64,000 bases of DNA from Acidobacteriota bacterium (GTDB taxonomy: Bacteria > Acidobacteriota > Thermoanaerobaculia > Multivoradales > JBCCEF01), in assembly GCA_039030395.1 (NCBI GenBank), contig JBCCEF010000001.1, positions 180,258 to 244,257 on the forward strand. Reading direction: 5' to 3'. Of the stretch, positions 42,722 to 51,529 are shown piece after piece. The notes under the pieces are model-generated. The model searched no databases. It had not been told where the DNA came from and worked only from the letters and a program-made list of their open reading frames with translations. The first letter of the stretch is position 1; the number at the start of each line of letters is the position of its first letter. Both the position numbers and the translations under genes were made by a program.

Positions 42722-43875
42722 AAACCTACCGGCAGCCAGGCGCGCAGGGTGAAGCCGCCGCCCGGCGGGGATTCCGTTGTAAGCCGGCCACCGAGCGGTT
42801 CAAGCCGCTCCCGCAGGCCGGCAAGGCCGTGGCCCGCGCGCCGGCGGTCGGCTGCCTTCGGAGCCGCGGCGCCGCGCCCGTCGTCCCGCACGGTGAGGGC
42901 CACGCCGCCATCAGCGCGCTCGACGGTCAGCCACACGTTCGCCGCCCGGCCGTGGCGCAGGGCGTTGGTCAGGCCTTCCTGGGCGCTGCGCAGCAGGGCG
43001 TGGGCCGGCTCGGGATCGTCGAACTGCAGGGCTTCCGGTACCTCACGGTGAATCGCCGGCCGGTCGATGCCCGCTCCCAACGCCTCGAGTGCCCGTGCGA
43101 GGTCGACCGCCGGTTCTTCGCGCAAGGCGCTGACTACCCGGCGGACATCGGAGAGGAGTTGCCGAGCCTGGATTTCGGCCTTGTCGATCTGGAGCTGGGC
43201 CGCGTCGCCTTCGCTGTGACGAGCCGCCTCCAGGTTCAACGTGAGGGCGGTCAAGCGATGGCCCATGACGTCGTGCAGCTCGCGGGAAATGCGCAGCCGC
43301 TCGGCGGAGCGAGTGGTGTCTTCCAACAGCCGGCGGGTGGCAAGGAGTTCGCCGTGGGCCCGGGCCAGCTCTTCTCGCCCGGTGCGCTCACGATCCGCCG
43401 TCAGTGCCGAATAGAGGGCAAAGAGCTGAAAGCCGCCAAAGGCGCCCACCAGCGTCAAGGTCTCCACCGGCGAGTAGCTACCCTGGGAGATCCAGCCGAA
43501 AATCGCCGTTTGCCCGGCCAACCAGAGGAGGGCGGCCGGCAGCGGCAGAATCTCGGCGGCAACGGCGGCCGCGATGACCAGCAGCACCCCGTGCAGGGAG
43601 TTGGGTACGGTGGCGCTAGCCGCCAGCGCCGAACCGGTCATCCCGACCAGCAGTAGTCGTTGAAACCACCGGCCCCGCCGATCGCACCACTTCGAGGTCA
43701 TCAACGCGAAGGACCCCAGCACCATCGCGAACAGAAGACACCACAGTTGAAACCGCGGCCGGCCCAGCAGTTCCGGCCGGCGGATGAGGTCCACCCAGAC
43801 CGGCGAGCCGGCTACGACACAGGTCAGTCCGCCCACCACCCGCAAGAGGCTGGAATGGGTCTCGTTTCGGTGCAT
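42718..43875 (-). CDS. NarL-family sensor histidine kinase
   Basis: 385 residues from MHRNETHSSLL; upstream codons in the frame lack a ribosome site. The N-terminal half has about six hydrophobic helices without an obvious periplasmic sensor, as in DesK-type kinases. HisKA_3 dimerisation motif RISRELHDVMGHRLTALTLN carries the phospho-His. The ATPase part has EGLTNALRHGRAANVW (N box) and VRDDGRGAA with GHGLAGLRERL (G boxes). Pairs with the response regulator that overlaps its 3' end. The input may be sensed within the membrane. Confidence 0.92.
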   Translation of the reverse strand: MHRNETHSSLLRVVGGLTCVVAGSPVWVDLIRRPELLGRPRFQLWCLLFAMVLGSFALMTSKWCDRRGRWFQRLLLVGMTGSALAASATVPNSLHGVLLVIAAAVAAEILPLPAALLWLAGQTAIFGWISQGSYSPVETLTLVGAFGGFQLFALYSALTADRERTGREELARAHGELLATRRLLEDTTRSAERLRISRELHDVMGHRLTALTLNLEAARHSEGDAAQLQIDKAEIQARQLLSDVRRVVSALREEPAVDLARALEALGAGIDRPAIHREVPEALQFDDPEPAHALLRSAQEGLTNALRHGRAANVWLTVERADGGVALTVRDDGRGAAAPKAADRRRAGHGLAGLRERLEPLGGRLTTESPPGGGFTLRAWLPVGL

Positions 43876-44046
43876 GAACGGCAGTCTAGCCTGCCGGCTC
43901 CGACCGCCGGATGTGCCAAAGGTCATGGTGGACGACAGCGACTTCCGGCACATGCGCCCGGTCCACCCCGCTGCCTAGGCTGGTCTCCGTCGTCACCGGA
44001 GGGCTCTTGGCCCGCCGGCAACCGCCAACCGAAAGGAGACTTCACC

Positions 44047-44652
44047 ATGCGCAAGACCGCTCTGTTGACCGTTGTCCTCGCCACCCTCTTCGTGGTCACG
44101 GACCTCGCTGCCCAGCCTCATCAAGTACCTCCCCTCGGAGACATCGCGGCCTCTCTGCCGCCGATCACCGGTACCGATGGCACCGTCGCCCTTCCCCTCG
44201 ATGGCTCGCCGCCGTGGACCTGGCGACCGGTGCGCGACGGAGTGGAAGTCCAGTCCGCAGACGGTGCCCTGGAGGTGTCCTACCAGGTGCAAACCGGCCA
44301 ACCGGCCGGCGCCGCGCTGGTCATTCCACCGGGAACCCTCAAAGACCTCGATCACCTTCAGGTCGCTCTTTCGGGAAACCGTAACGCCCAGCTCTCCATC
44401 ACCCTGCGCGATGCGGAAGGCGCCGTCTTCTCCTTCCCAGCGGTACCGGTGCGGGTAGGCAAGGCCCGCCGGGCAGAGGTCTTCGCCGAAGACCTGACCT
44501 TTTTCGCGCCCCAGGCCGAAGTCCCCGATCCGGGGGCCTTCGATCCGGCCCGTACGGTGATGATCACCCTGCTCGACATCTCCGGCTTCATGGGCTCCGA
44601 GACGCCGCACGTGAGCTGGAAGGTGGAGAGCCTGCAGACGGTGACGCCGTGA
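44047..44652 (+). CDS. Exported protein of unknown function
   Basis: 201 residues from the ATG at 44047 (GAAAGGAG upstream); the longer frame is not supported. Signal peptide MRKTALLTVVLATLFVVTDL ending in AAQ. The mature part looks like a carbohydrate-binding or galactose-binding-like beta sandwich (LEVSYQVQTGQPAGAALVIP, LRDAEGAVFSFPAVPV, SETPHVSWKVESLQTV). It overlaps the next gene by GTGA, so the two form a unit. Confidence 0.6.
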   Translation: MRKTALLTVVLATLFVVTDLAAQPHQVPPLGDIAASLPPITGTDGTVALPLDGSPPWTWRPVRDGVEVQSADGALEVSYQVQTGQPAGAALVIPPGTLKDLDHLQVALSGNRNAQLSITLRDAEGAVFSFPAVPVRVGKARRAEVFAEDLTFFAPQAEVPDPGAFDPARTVMITLLDISGFMGSETPHVSWKVESLQTVTP

Positions 44653-45533
44653 GCCAACGGATCGAGATCCTCGCTGTGCTCCTGGTCGCCGCCTTGACCG
44701 GCTGGGGCTTGGCCGTTTCGGCGGACGAGGCGACCTCGGGAGACCGCTCGCCGCAGGCGCGTGCCGCCGAAGAGGAGTTCTTTGCGGTCTTCAACGGCGA
44801 GCCGCGCCGGCGGGAAGGGCCTCTTCGGAACCTGATGATCGCCTGGCTAGGAGATCGGCAGGACGGCCGCACGGCCCTGCTCCTCGGCCTCAATCACCTA
44901 TGGCTCGCCGCCGAAGGCGACCGCACCAATCCGCGCCTCGTCGAGCACTTGCTGCTCTCCGAGCGGTTCTTGTCGCAGGCCCAAGAGCTGCTTCCGGAGG
45001 ACGAGCGCATCGCCAGTTGGCTGCTGCCGGTGCGCTTGGCCCTGGCCGAAGACGTCGGCGAGCGCGAGTCGCTAATGGACGAACTGATGGCGGCCTACCG
45101 GCAGGACCCGAATTTTCATTCCTTCTCGGTGGCGCTACAGTCCTTCTCCGACAGACCCGGGACGCAGCCGTTCGAACGCGGACTCGCCGCGCTGCGCAGC
45201 GCCACCGGCGGCTGCAACGACGATCCCGGCGATGTCAGTTGCCTCAACCGACCTCGCTGGCCGCACAACCAGGAGGGCTATCTCACCTTCTTCGCCGACT
45301 ACGAGTTGAAGGCGGGACACCCACAAAGAGCGCGCGAGCTGTTGCTGGCCACTCGCAGCGCAGAGTCCTTTTCCCGCTGGCCATTTCGCGACGAGGCAGA
45401 GGATCGGCTGGAGAATCTCGAACTCTACGCCGAGCTCTTCGCCAACGATGATCCGGGCGACGATCCACCGACCTTCTTCACCGGCGGCAGCCGCATCGGC
45501 TGCCAGGTATGCCATCTCGGAGCGAGCGATTGA
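44649..45533 (+). CDS. Exported protein ending in a CxxCH motif
   Basis: 294 residues from a GTG start that overlaps the previous stop. Signal peptide with LLVAALTGWGLAVSA. The body is helical and TPR-like (LMIAWLGDRQDGRTALLLGL, HLLLSERFLSQAQELLPEDE). A Cys pair is present in GGCNDDPGDVSCLNRP. The last ten residues contain CQVCHLGASD, a c-type heme attachment motif at the very C-terminus; no Met ligand domain follows. It could bind heme or be a chance CxxCH. Role unknown. Confidence 0.6.
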   Translation: MSQRIEILAVLLVAALTGWGLAVSADEATSGDRSPQARAAEEEFFAVFNGEPRRREGPLRNLMIAWLGDRQDGRTALLLGLNHLWLAAEGDRTNPRLVEHLLLSERFLSQAQELLPEDERIASWLLPVRLALAEDVGERESLMDELMAAYRQDPNFHSFSVALQSFSDRPGTQPFERGLAALRSATGGCNDDPGDVSCLNRPRWPHNQEGYLTFFADYELKAGHPQRARELLLATRSAESFSRWPFRDEAEDRLENLELYAELFANDDPGDDPPTFFTGGSRIGCQVCHLGASD

Positions 45534-45755
45534 TCTGCCGGAAGCGTACGCCGGAACGCTGAAACGTGTTCTCCTTCTTCCACCTTCACCGGGTGAAGGC
45601 GAGTGGGTAGCGCCAGGCCGCCACGGCTACGTGATGGTGAAGATCGCCGATGGGCAAAACGGCGCGGCGACCGGCGAAGTCGAAGCCTCGTACTACGAGG
45701 GCATCGATCCGCGCCGGCCGCTCTACCGGTAGGTGCTCCGCTAGCAGGCTGCTGG

Positions 45756-47564
45756 CTAGGACTCGCGCCGGTCGGGGTCTTCGCCGTCCGGCGCGTCGCC
45801 GGCGGCATCCGGGTCGCCGGCCTCCGGATCGCCGGTCTCGGCACCGGCGTCGACCGGCTCCTCCATCTCCACCCAGGCCGGCTCCGGCTCCTCTACCGGC
45901 AGGTCTTCCTGCACCTCGGCCGGCGGCGGATCGGAGGCCGGAGCCGGGTCTTCTACCGCGCCAGCCGGGTCCGTCGGGGACGGTGCAGTCGGCGACGGCG
46001 AGATGGGCGACAGCGGCTCGAAGGGCGGCGGCACCGGTGGCGGGGTCAGGGACACCGCCTCCTCCCGCGGACCGGCGCCGAAGCGGGTCAGGATCACCGC
46101 CCCCAGGCCGACCAGCGCGGCGACGATCTGCACCAGCAGGCCGAAGAGGAAGAACATGATGTCGAAAAAGTAGAGCGGCCCACCGATCATGCCGAAGAAG
46201 GCGGCGACGATGCTCCACAGGTGAAGCCCGGCGATACCCACCAGGGCCAACCGGAAGCCGTTGCCGAATTTGCGGCCGAAGCGGTCGCCAATCTTGCGGC
46301 CGAGCACCCGGGCCGCCGCGGCGTAGCCGAAGAGCACCGCCACGGCGCCGACGAAGAAGACCACCGGGATCAACACCAGGAGCGGAATCCCGATCACCGA
46401 GATCACCAGGATCAGAGCCGCCACGAAGATCATCGGCAGGAAGAGGACCACCGTCAGCAGTCCCGCCAGGCCGGCGCGGGCGGTGTCGAAGCGGATCTTT
46501 TCCTCGATACGTTCCATCGGCCGGGCGAAGACGATGCCGATCAACCACACCAGCAGCGCCAGGAAGAACGCCCAGGCGATCTGTCCGAAGAAGGAACCGA
46601 CGCGGCCGGAACGGCGCGACGCCGGCCGGTAGTCGTCATCTTCGATCTTGAAGGCGCTGCCGGCGAACAGGCGGCCCATGGAGACTTCCGAGACCACCCC
46701 ACCGACCTCGGCGCCACCTTCGCGGTGTACTCGGCCGCCGACGCTGGTGACGTTGCCGGCCACCTGCGCCTCCGACCCCAAGTAGACGGAGCCGGCGACG
46801 GCCACCACTTCGCCGCCCACCTTGCCGTCGACGTGTGCCGAGCCACCGACGGCGAGGACGTCCTGTTCCACCTCGCCGTAGACCCGCACCGGACCACCGA
46901 TCGCGACCGCTTCCTCAGCCTCTTCATCAGGTCCGACCTCGACGCTCTCGCCCAGGCTCACCCGCTGGCCGAGATCGACTCTCGGGGCTTGCTCCACCTG
47001 CACGCCGAAACCGCTGGGCCCGAGGGACACCTGCACATGCGGGCCGTCGTCTTCTTCGGATTCGGAGTCGCTGTCGCCCTTGGACTCGGAATCGGAGTCT
47101 TCGTCCGCCCGGGCGCTGACCGCCCCCACCACCGCTTCGCCGCCTTCCTGGCGCACCTCCAGGCGACGCGGCGCCGGTTCCGCCAAGCCCAGGGCGACAC
47201 GGCGATCCGCCTCGCTCAGCTCGACAAGCCGGCGCACCTGCGGGGCGAAGTCGCCCAAGCGCCGGTCCAGAGCGTCGCCGGCCACCAGCTCGCCGTCCAC
47301 CGCCACCTCGTCGCCGGTGATCTCGACGGTGCGAAACGGCGCCTCCGGCGAGCGCGGCCGCAGCAGCAGGCCGATCCGCGTGGGCAACACTTCGAAGGTC
47401 TCGGAAGCCTCCGCCGGCAGTCGAGCGGCCGTTTCCTGGCCGTAGAGCGCCGGACCGCCGAGAAGGGCGGCCAGCAACACACCGAGAACGATGGACCTTT
47501 CCCAGCGGGGCGAACGGGAGTTCAGCGAAACATCAGACGATTGTTCAAAGGGTCGAGGCCACAT
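45756..47564 (-). CDS. Bactofilin-like polymer-forming domain fused to a multi-helix membrane domain
   Basis: 602 residues. Signal or anchor near 25-40 (SIVLGVLLAALLGGPALYG). An acidic DSDSES-type linker lies near 155-170. A short beta-helix with bactofilin-like repeats follows (VRVYGEVEQDVLAVGGSAHV, DGKVGGEVVAVAGSVYLGSE, VAGNVTSVGGRVHREGGAEV). About residues 325-500 hold several membrane helices, then a Pro/Glu/Asp-rich tail of about 100 residues. It is the last gene of a sigma/anti-sigma operon and overlaps the anti-sigma gene by 20 bases. Possible envelope-stress or surface-polymer role; inferred. Confidence 0.72.
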   Translation of the reverse strand: MWPRPFEQSSDVSLNSRSPRWERSIVLGVLLAALLGGPALYGQETAARLPAEASETFEVLPTRIGLLLRPRSPEAPFRTVEITGDEVAVDGELVAGDALDRRLGDFAPQVRRLVELSEADRRVALGLAEPAPRRLEVRQEGGEAVVGAVSARADEDSDSESKGDSDSESEEDDGPHVQVSLGPSGFGVQVEQAPRVDLGQRVSLGESVEVGPDEEAEEAVAIGGPVRVYGEVEQDVLAVGGSAHVDGKVGGEVVAVAGSVYLGSEAQVAGNVTSVGGRVHREGGAEVGGVVSEVSMGRLFAGSAFKIEDDDYRPASRRSGRVGSFFGQIAWAFFLALLVWLIGIVFARPMERIEEKIRFDTARAGLAGLLTVVLFLPMIFVAALILVISVIGIPLLVLIPVVFFVGAVAVLFGYAAAARVLGRKIGDRFGRKFGNGFRLALVGIAGLHLWSIVAAFFGMIGGPLYFFDIMFFLFGLLVQIVAALVGLGAVILTRFGAGPREEAVSLTPPPVPPPFEPLSPISPSPTAPSPTDPAGAVEDPAPASDPPPAEVQEDLPVEEPEPAWVEMEEPVDAGAETGDPEAGDPDAAGDAPDGEDPDRRES

Positions 47565-48096
47565 GGGACCAACTCCTCTCGTTTGCGATCAATACGGCCA
47601 GCTTACGCAAGGCGACAGCGGAGATCAGCATGGACAGCATCAGGGCGATAGCGATGGGCGGTGTTTCCAACAGCGCCGCGCCACCGGCGCCGACCCCGGA
47701 AGCGATCTGCCACAGATCGACCGCCTCGGCGGACCAGCGCGCCAACGACACCACCGCACCGGAGAACCCCTCCACCAACCCGGAGAGGGACGTCACGGAA
47801 CCGACCACTCGAAGCACTGCGGGCAGAAAACCAGCGCCCAACCCCAAAAGCAAGAAACACGCCGCCAGCAGGGAGCGACCGCGCAAAGGCCTGGGCACCG
47901 GACTCGGAAGAGCGGCGAGAACGCGCTCGGCGAACTCCGCCGGCGGGGAGAGCATCGGCAATGCCGCGAACAGCCGGAAAAAAGCGGCATCGGCCGCTTC
48001 CGGACGCTCTGTCCCTTCGGCCTCCAGCCAGTCCGCCAGGGCCGACGCTTCCGCTCGTCGTGGGGTCGTCGATGGTTCTCGTCGGTTGCTCATCAT
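47545..48096 (-). CDS. Membrane anti-sigma factor candidate
   Basis: 183 residues starting MMSNRREPSTTP. The cytoplasmic N-terminal part of about 75 residues has FFRLFAALPMLSPPAEFAER-like anti-sigma spacing but no HxxxCxxC zinc motif. Three hydrophobic segments follow (LLAACFLLLGLGAGFLPAVL, the SLSGLVEGFSGAVV region and IAIALMLSMLISAVAL). It lies 55 bases after an ECF sigma gene and overlaps the bactofilin-like gene. Anti-sigma role inferred from order and topology. Confidence 0.6.
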   Translation of the reverse strand: MMSNRREPSTTPRRAEASALADWLEAEGTERPEAADAAFFRLFAALPMLSPPAEFAERVLAALPSPVPRPLRGRSLLAACFLLLGLGAGFLPAVLRVVGSVTSLSGLVEGFSGAVVSLARWSAEAVDLWQIASGVGAGGAALLETPPIAIALMLSMLISAVALRKLAVLIANERSWSHVASTL

Positions 48097-48151
48097 GTCC
48101 TCCTCCGAGCCCTACGGGCCGCGACCGGTTGGAGTTTCGCCCGGAAGTCGA

Positions 48152-48772
48152 TCAATCGAGAATTCCTTCCGCCGTCCAGCCGGCGCTTTCGAGATGCGCC
48201 TGCACCTCCTTGCGGGCCCGGTGGAGGTGGGTCTTGACGGTGCCGAGGGGCAAGCCGGTGATGTCGGCGATCTCTTGGTACGGCAGACCTTGCTGATACC
48301 GCAGCACCACAATCTCCCGGTATTCCGGGCGCAGGGTCGCCACCGCCGCTTCGAGAGCGGCCGCCAGATCGCCCCGCTGCACCCGGACTTCCGGCCCGCG
48401 GCGGCTGTCGTCCGCCAACACCCGAGCGAGATCCGGCTCGTCGTCCGGCGTCTCCAGGGCGACCAGCGACAAGCGCTTGCGGCGCATATGGTCGAGGGTC
48501 GTGTTGTGTGCGACTTTGAACAGCCAACTCGAGAATTTTCGCTGCGGATCGTAGCGGTCGAGTTTGCGGAAGGCCTTGATGAAGGCGTCCTGGGCCAGGT
48601 CCTCCGCGATCAGCGGATCGCGCACCATGCGAAAGATCAGGTTGAACACCGGTCGCTGGAAGCGCAACAGCAGTTGCCGGAAGGCCTCCTGGGAGCCCTG
48701 CCGTGCCGCCGAAGCCAGGGCGGCATCGGCGATCGCTGGATTCTGTTCGTTCACACCCGGGTCCGGCGACAT
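48152..48772 (-). CDS. ECF (RpoE-like) sigma factor
   Basis: 206 residues. Region 2: RPVFNLIFRMVRDPLIAEDL, AQDAFIKAFRKLDRYD, FSSWLFKVAHNTTLDHMRRK. Region 4: LRPEYREIVVLRYQQGLPYQ, EIADITGLPLGTVKTHLHRA with RKEVQAHL. Typical of the RpoE/SigW branch. First gene of a minus-strand operon with a membrane anti-sigma candidate and a bactofilin-like membrane protein, so it probably responds to envelope conditions. Confidence 0.92.
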   Translation of the reverse strand: MSPDPGVNEQNPAIADAALASAARQGSQEAFRQLLLRFQRPVFNLIFRMVRDPLIAEDLAQDAFIKAFRKLDRYDPQRKFSSWLFKVAHNTTLDHMRRKRLSLVALETPDDEPDLARVLADDSRRGPEVRVQRGDLAAALEAAVATLRPEYREIVVLRYQQGLPYQEIADITGLPLGTVKTHLHRARKEVQAHLESAGWTAEGILD

Positions 48773-48869
48773 TGTACTTCCGCCGACCTACGGCGGAGGC
48801 CTTTTCCGTTGGACTTCGATAGGCTGCCCCACGGTGGTACGAATCCCGATGTTTCAAGGAGGAAGAAAA

Positions 48870-49469
48870 ATGCAGATCTCCCCGACCCGCAATCATCGTT
48901 GGTCGACGGCGGCGACCCTCGCCCTGCTGGCCCTGGTCCTGGTTCTCGTCCCGGCAACACCCGCTTTCGCCGGTAAGTTGGCCGGCGTCACCCTGCCCGA
49001 CTCGGTCGAGGTGGGCGATCAGGAGATGGTCTTGAACGGCATGGCCTTGCGCTCCAAGCTGTTCATCAAGGTGTACGTGGCGGGCCTCTATCTGCCGGCG
49101 AAGACTGCGTCGCCGACGGCCGTCCTCTCCGCTGACGAGCCTCGGCGCCTCGACATGAACTTCCTGCGCAGCGTCGGCGCGGACTCGATCTGCGGCGCCT
49201 GGAGCGACGGCCTCGCCGCCAACACCCCGAACGCCTCCGCCGAGCTGAAAGGCCAGTTCGAGACCCTTTGTTCCTGGATGGAAGATGTCGACAAGGGCGA
49301 GAGCTTCTCCTTCACCTACCTTCCCGGCACCGGCACCACCGTCGAGGTCAAGGGCCAGAACAAAGGCACCCTCGCAGGCAAAGCCTTCGCCGACGCCCTC
49401 TTCGCCTGCTGGATCGGTCTGGAGCCAGGCCCCGGCGAGGGCTTCCGCGACGACCTCATGGGCGGCTGA
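48870..49469 (+). CDS. Exported chalcone isomerase-like protein
   Basis: 199 residues from the ATG at 48870 with AAGGAGG upstream; the longer frame overlaps the sigma gene on the other strand and is not used. Signal peptide ends TPAFA before GKLAGVTLPDSVEVG. The CHI-like fold signature is VLNGMALRSKLFIKVYVAGL followed by YLPAKTAS; the typical C-terminal LxGxKxFADALFACWIG segment (FADALFACWIGLEPG) is present. Family members without plant-type catalysis bind fatty acids or have unknown roles. Confidence 0.82.
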   Translation: MQISPTRNHRWSTAATLALLALVLVLVPATPAFAGKLAGVTLPDSVEVGDQEMVLNGMALRSKLFIKVYVAGLYLPAKTASPTAVLSADEPRRLDMNFLRSVGADSICGAWSDGLAANTPNASAELKGQFETLCSWMEDVDKGESFSFTYLPGTGTTVEVKGQNKGTLAGKAFADALFACWIGLEPGPGEGFRDDLMGG

Positions 49470-49510
49470 ACTGCGAGCAACCACCCTGCGCAGCCGAGCT
49501 GTGCCAGGAG

Positions 49511-49533
49511 CGATCTGCTACGACAGCAGATCG
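49511..49533 (+). terminator. 9-bp perfect hairpin after the chalcone isomerase-like gene
   Basis: CGATCTGCT and AGCAGATCG around loop ACGAC, 41 bases after the stop. A small AGCCC-GAA-GGGCT hairpin follows. No T-run, so terminator function is uncertain. Confidence 0.4.
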
Positions 49534-49672
49534 CATCCGAGCCCGAAGGGCTAGGCGCCCCCGGCGAGGCGGCGGCAGAGCCTCCGAGGATGAGGGTGAG
49601 CCGCCAAGAATGACACTTCTTGGAGCCGAGGGGGCGCCCAGCCCTCCTGAAAAAGTAGCCCATAAAAAAAGA

Positions 49673-49695
49673 GAGGAGCGCCTGTTGCGCTCCTC
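49673..49695 (-). terminator. Rho-independent terminator of the SGNH gene
   Basis: On the minus strand GAGGAGCGC and GCGCTCCTC pair perfectly (9 bp, 5-base loop AACAG), followed by TC and a run of seven T. It lies about 180 bases beyond the SGNH hydrolase stop and fits a classic intrinsic terminator for the uppP-SGNH transcript. Confidence 0.75.
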
Positions 49696-49876
49696 GTTGG
49701 GAGGGATGAGAGGAGGGTTACCTCCCCGTCGAGAAGAACAGTAGCACATGGAATAGCAACGTGTCAATATGGATAAATGGACTGAGGGTGATCCGCTGAA
49801 ATCCCCTCTCCGGAGGTCGAGTTCGAAGCTGTGGACCACCCGCCAGGAAAGTCATAAAGCTCTAATCATCATTGGC

Positions 49877-51511
49877 TTACGCTCCCCCTACCAACTCCAG
49901 GCGAAAAAACCGAAGCGCCCAAAGCTCGTCCCCCGGCAGCGGGCCGGAGCAGCGGAAGATCACCTCGTTGCGGCCCTCTTCGGCCTGCAGCCGAACCTCT
50001 CCGGCCCACTTTTCACCCTGCTGGAGGTAGCGGCCCGGCAGCACCGGCCGGCCGTTGTGGAAGATCTGCACCGGCAGGTCGTTGAAACGGCTTTCCAGCT
50101 CGAACCGAAGCAGCGGCTGCGCTCCCGGTTCGCCGGCGAAGGCCAGCCGGGTCTCCGGTCCTTCGCCGCGGTGTTCATCCCGCACCCAGTCGTTCCACAA
50201 GCCTCGCAAGGCGATGGCGTGAGGAAGTGGAGCGAGAAGATCGACCGCGGCCGCTGGCTCCGGCGGCCGAAGCCGAGTGAAACCATCGGCCGCGAGGGCG
50301 TCGAGAATCCAGCCGGCCGCGGCGCGATGGCCGAATCCGTTGAGATGACGATCGGGTACGGCACTCGGGGGGTAAAAATAGTCGGTCGGCTGCATCGCCC
50401 GGGCGAGGATCTCTCGCCGCCCGGAGATCACCGTCAGGCCGAGGTCCGACGCGACCCTCTCCATCCGATCCGTACCGTAGCTCGGCAGCAGCTCCGCTCC
50501 CGTCGCACTCCGCGGCCACGGGCCGGGGGCGCTCTTGCGCGCCAACCAGCTCGCATCGAAGGTCTCGACAAAGGGCACGACCAAAACATAGAGCGGAACA
50601 CCCTGGGCATCCAGCCGCCGGGCGATCTCGCCGACCAACCGCTCGGTCACCTGCCAGCCACGGCGCACCGCCGGCGGTTGGCGCGGGTCCGGCACCAGCG
50701 AATAGAGGTTGCTCTGGAATTCGAGGCCCGCGGCCTGAGCGTATTGCTCCCGCACCGAGCGACGCCGGGAATTCGGACGGCGAGAGGCGTTGGGCTCTTC
50801 GTCGAAAGCGACGATTCCATCCGCTCCGAATTCCTCCCGGCCACCCAACCAAGCGATTTCGACGGCTCCGAACAGGCGAGAGGCCTGGCGCAGGCGAGCC
50901 CGCGAGGGATCTGCCCAGGTCTTTCGCCAACGGTCTCCTTCGGGCACCAGATAGGGGCGGTGAAAGTCCTGACGGCCGCAGGTGTAGAGCTGCGCCAGGT
51001 TGTTGTTGCACACGTCGTTGAAGGGCAAGACCTGCAGCACCACCGCATCGGGTTGGTAGGACAAGGCCTCTTCCTCCAGCACCATCCACTGCTGGGCCGT
51101 GCCCCAACCGTCCACCCCGAAGTTCAGGATCTCCCACCGCTCCTCGGCACCGCCGCCGTCGAACCAGGCCTGCAGGCGGCCGGCGAAGGTGTGGGCATAG
51201 GGATAGGCGGTGCCGGCGGAGATCGAGTCGCCGAGGATCACCAACCGGCGTACCCCGGGCGCCTTGGCCCGCGCCACCGGCGGTTTGCGGAAACCGTCTC
51301 TCCCGACGCCGTCGATACGGCCTTCGGCGAAGCAGCCCGGCGGACCGCAGGAATAGCCCGGCTCAAAGGTCCACCCGAAGCGCCCGTCCCAGCGCAGGCG
51401 CGGATTGGGATTGAGATCGAAACCCGTCGTGCGCAGGGCCACCTCGGCCACCAGCAGCGCCGCCAGCAAACCGACCGTCACCACCGCAAGGCGCAGCCCA
51501 AGAGTCTTCAT
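49877..51511 (-). CDS. Membrane-anchored SGNH/GDSL-family hydrolase
   Basis: 544 residues. An N-terminal helix (LRLAVVTVGLLAALLVAEVA) anchors a large extracytoplasmic domain. SGNH block I is LVILGDSISAGTAYPY (catalytic Ser); NFGVDGWGTAQQ gives the Gly block; VLQVLPFNDVCNNN the Asn block; and PDRHLNGFGHRAAAGW the His block with Asp-x-x-His. The C-terminal 110 residues form a beta-rich domain (LPVQIFHNGRPVLPGRYLQQ). Likely an O-acyl esterase or transferase acting on envelope glycans. It starts 18 bases after uppP, so the two share a transcript. Confidence 0.8.
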   Translation of the reverse strand: MKTLGLRLAVVTVGLLAALLVAEVALRTTGFDLNPNPRLRWDGRFGWTFEPGYSCGPPGCFAEGRIDGVGRDGFRKPPVARAKAPGVRRLVILGDSISAGTAYPYAHTFAGRLQAWFDGGGAEERWEILNFGVDGWGTAQQWMVLEEEALSYQPDAVVLQVLPFNDVCNNNLAQLYTCGRQDFHRPYLVPEGDRWRKTWADPSRARLRQASRLFGAVEIAWLGGREEFGADGIVAFDEEPNASRRPNSRRRSVREQYAQAAGLEFQSNLYSLVPDPRQPPAVRRGWQVTERLVGEIARRLDAQGVPLYVLVVPFVETFDASWLARKSAPGPWPRSATGAELLPSYGTDRMERVASDLGLTVISGRREILARAMQPTDYFYPPSAVPDRHLNGFGHRAAAGWILDALAADGFTRLRPPEPAAAVDLLAPLPHAIALRGLWNDWVRDEHRGEGPETRLAFAGEPGAQPLLRFELESRFNDLPVQIFHNGRPVLPGRYLQQGEKWAGEVRLQAEEGRNEVIFRCSGPLPGDELWALRFFRLELVGGA

Positions 51512-51529
51512 GGGTTGATCCCGCGCAAC

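Larger units (their letters stand above)
49470..49876. other. Non-coding stretch with two terminator-like hairpins
   Basis: 407 bases between convergent genes. No convincing gene was seen. It holds the CGATCTGCT/AGCAGATCG hairpin (49511-49533) and a second, stronger hairpin (49673-49695). The right third (49740-49870) is notably AT-richer than the surroundings. Confidence 0.6.

Noticed and set aside
45448-45732. 94-codon plus-strand frame after the CxxCH gene with a protein-like segment (GRHGYVMVKIADGQNG)
   Set aside because: Starts inside another gene in a different frame, no ribosome site; possibly a remnant, but not supportable as a gene.
45603-47651. 682-codon plus-strand open frame
   Set aside because: Antisense to the bactofilin-like gene, low-complexity His/Asp/Arg-rich.
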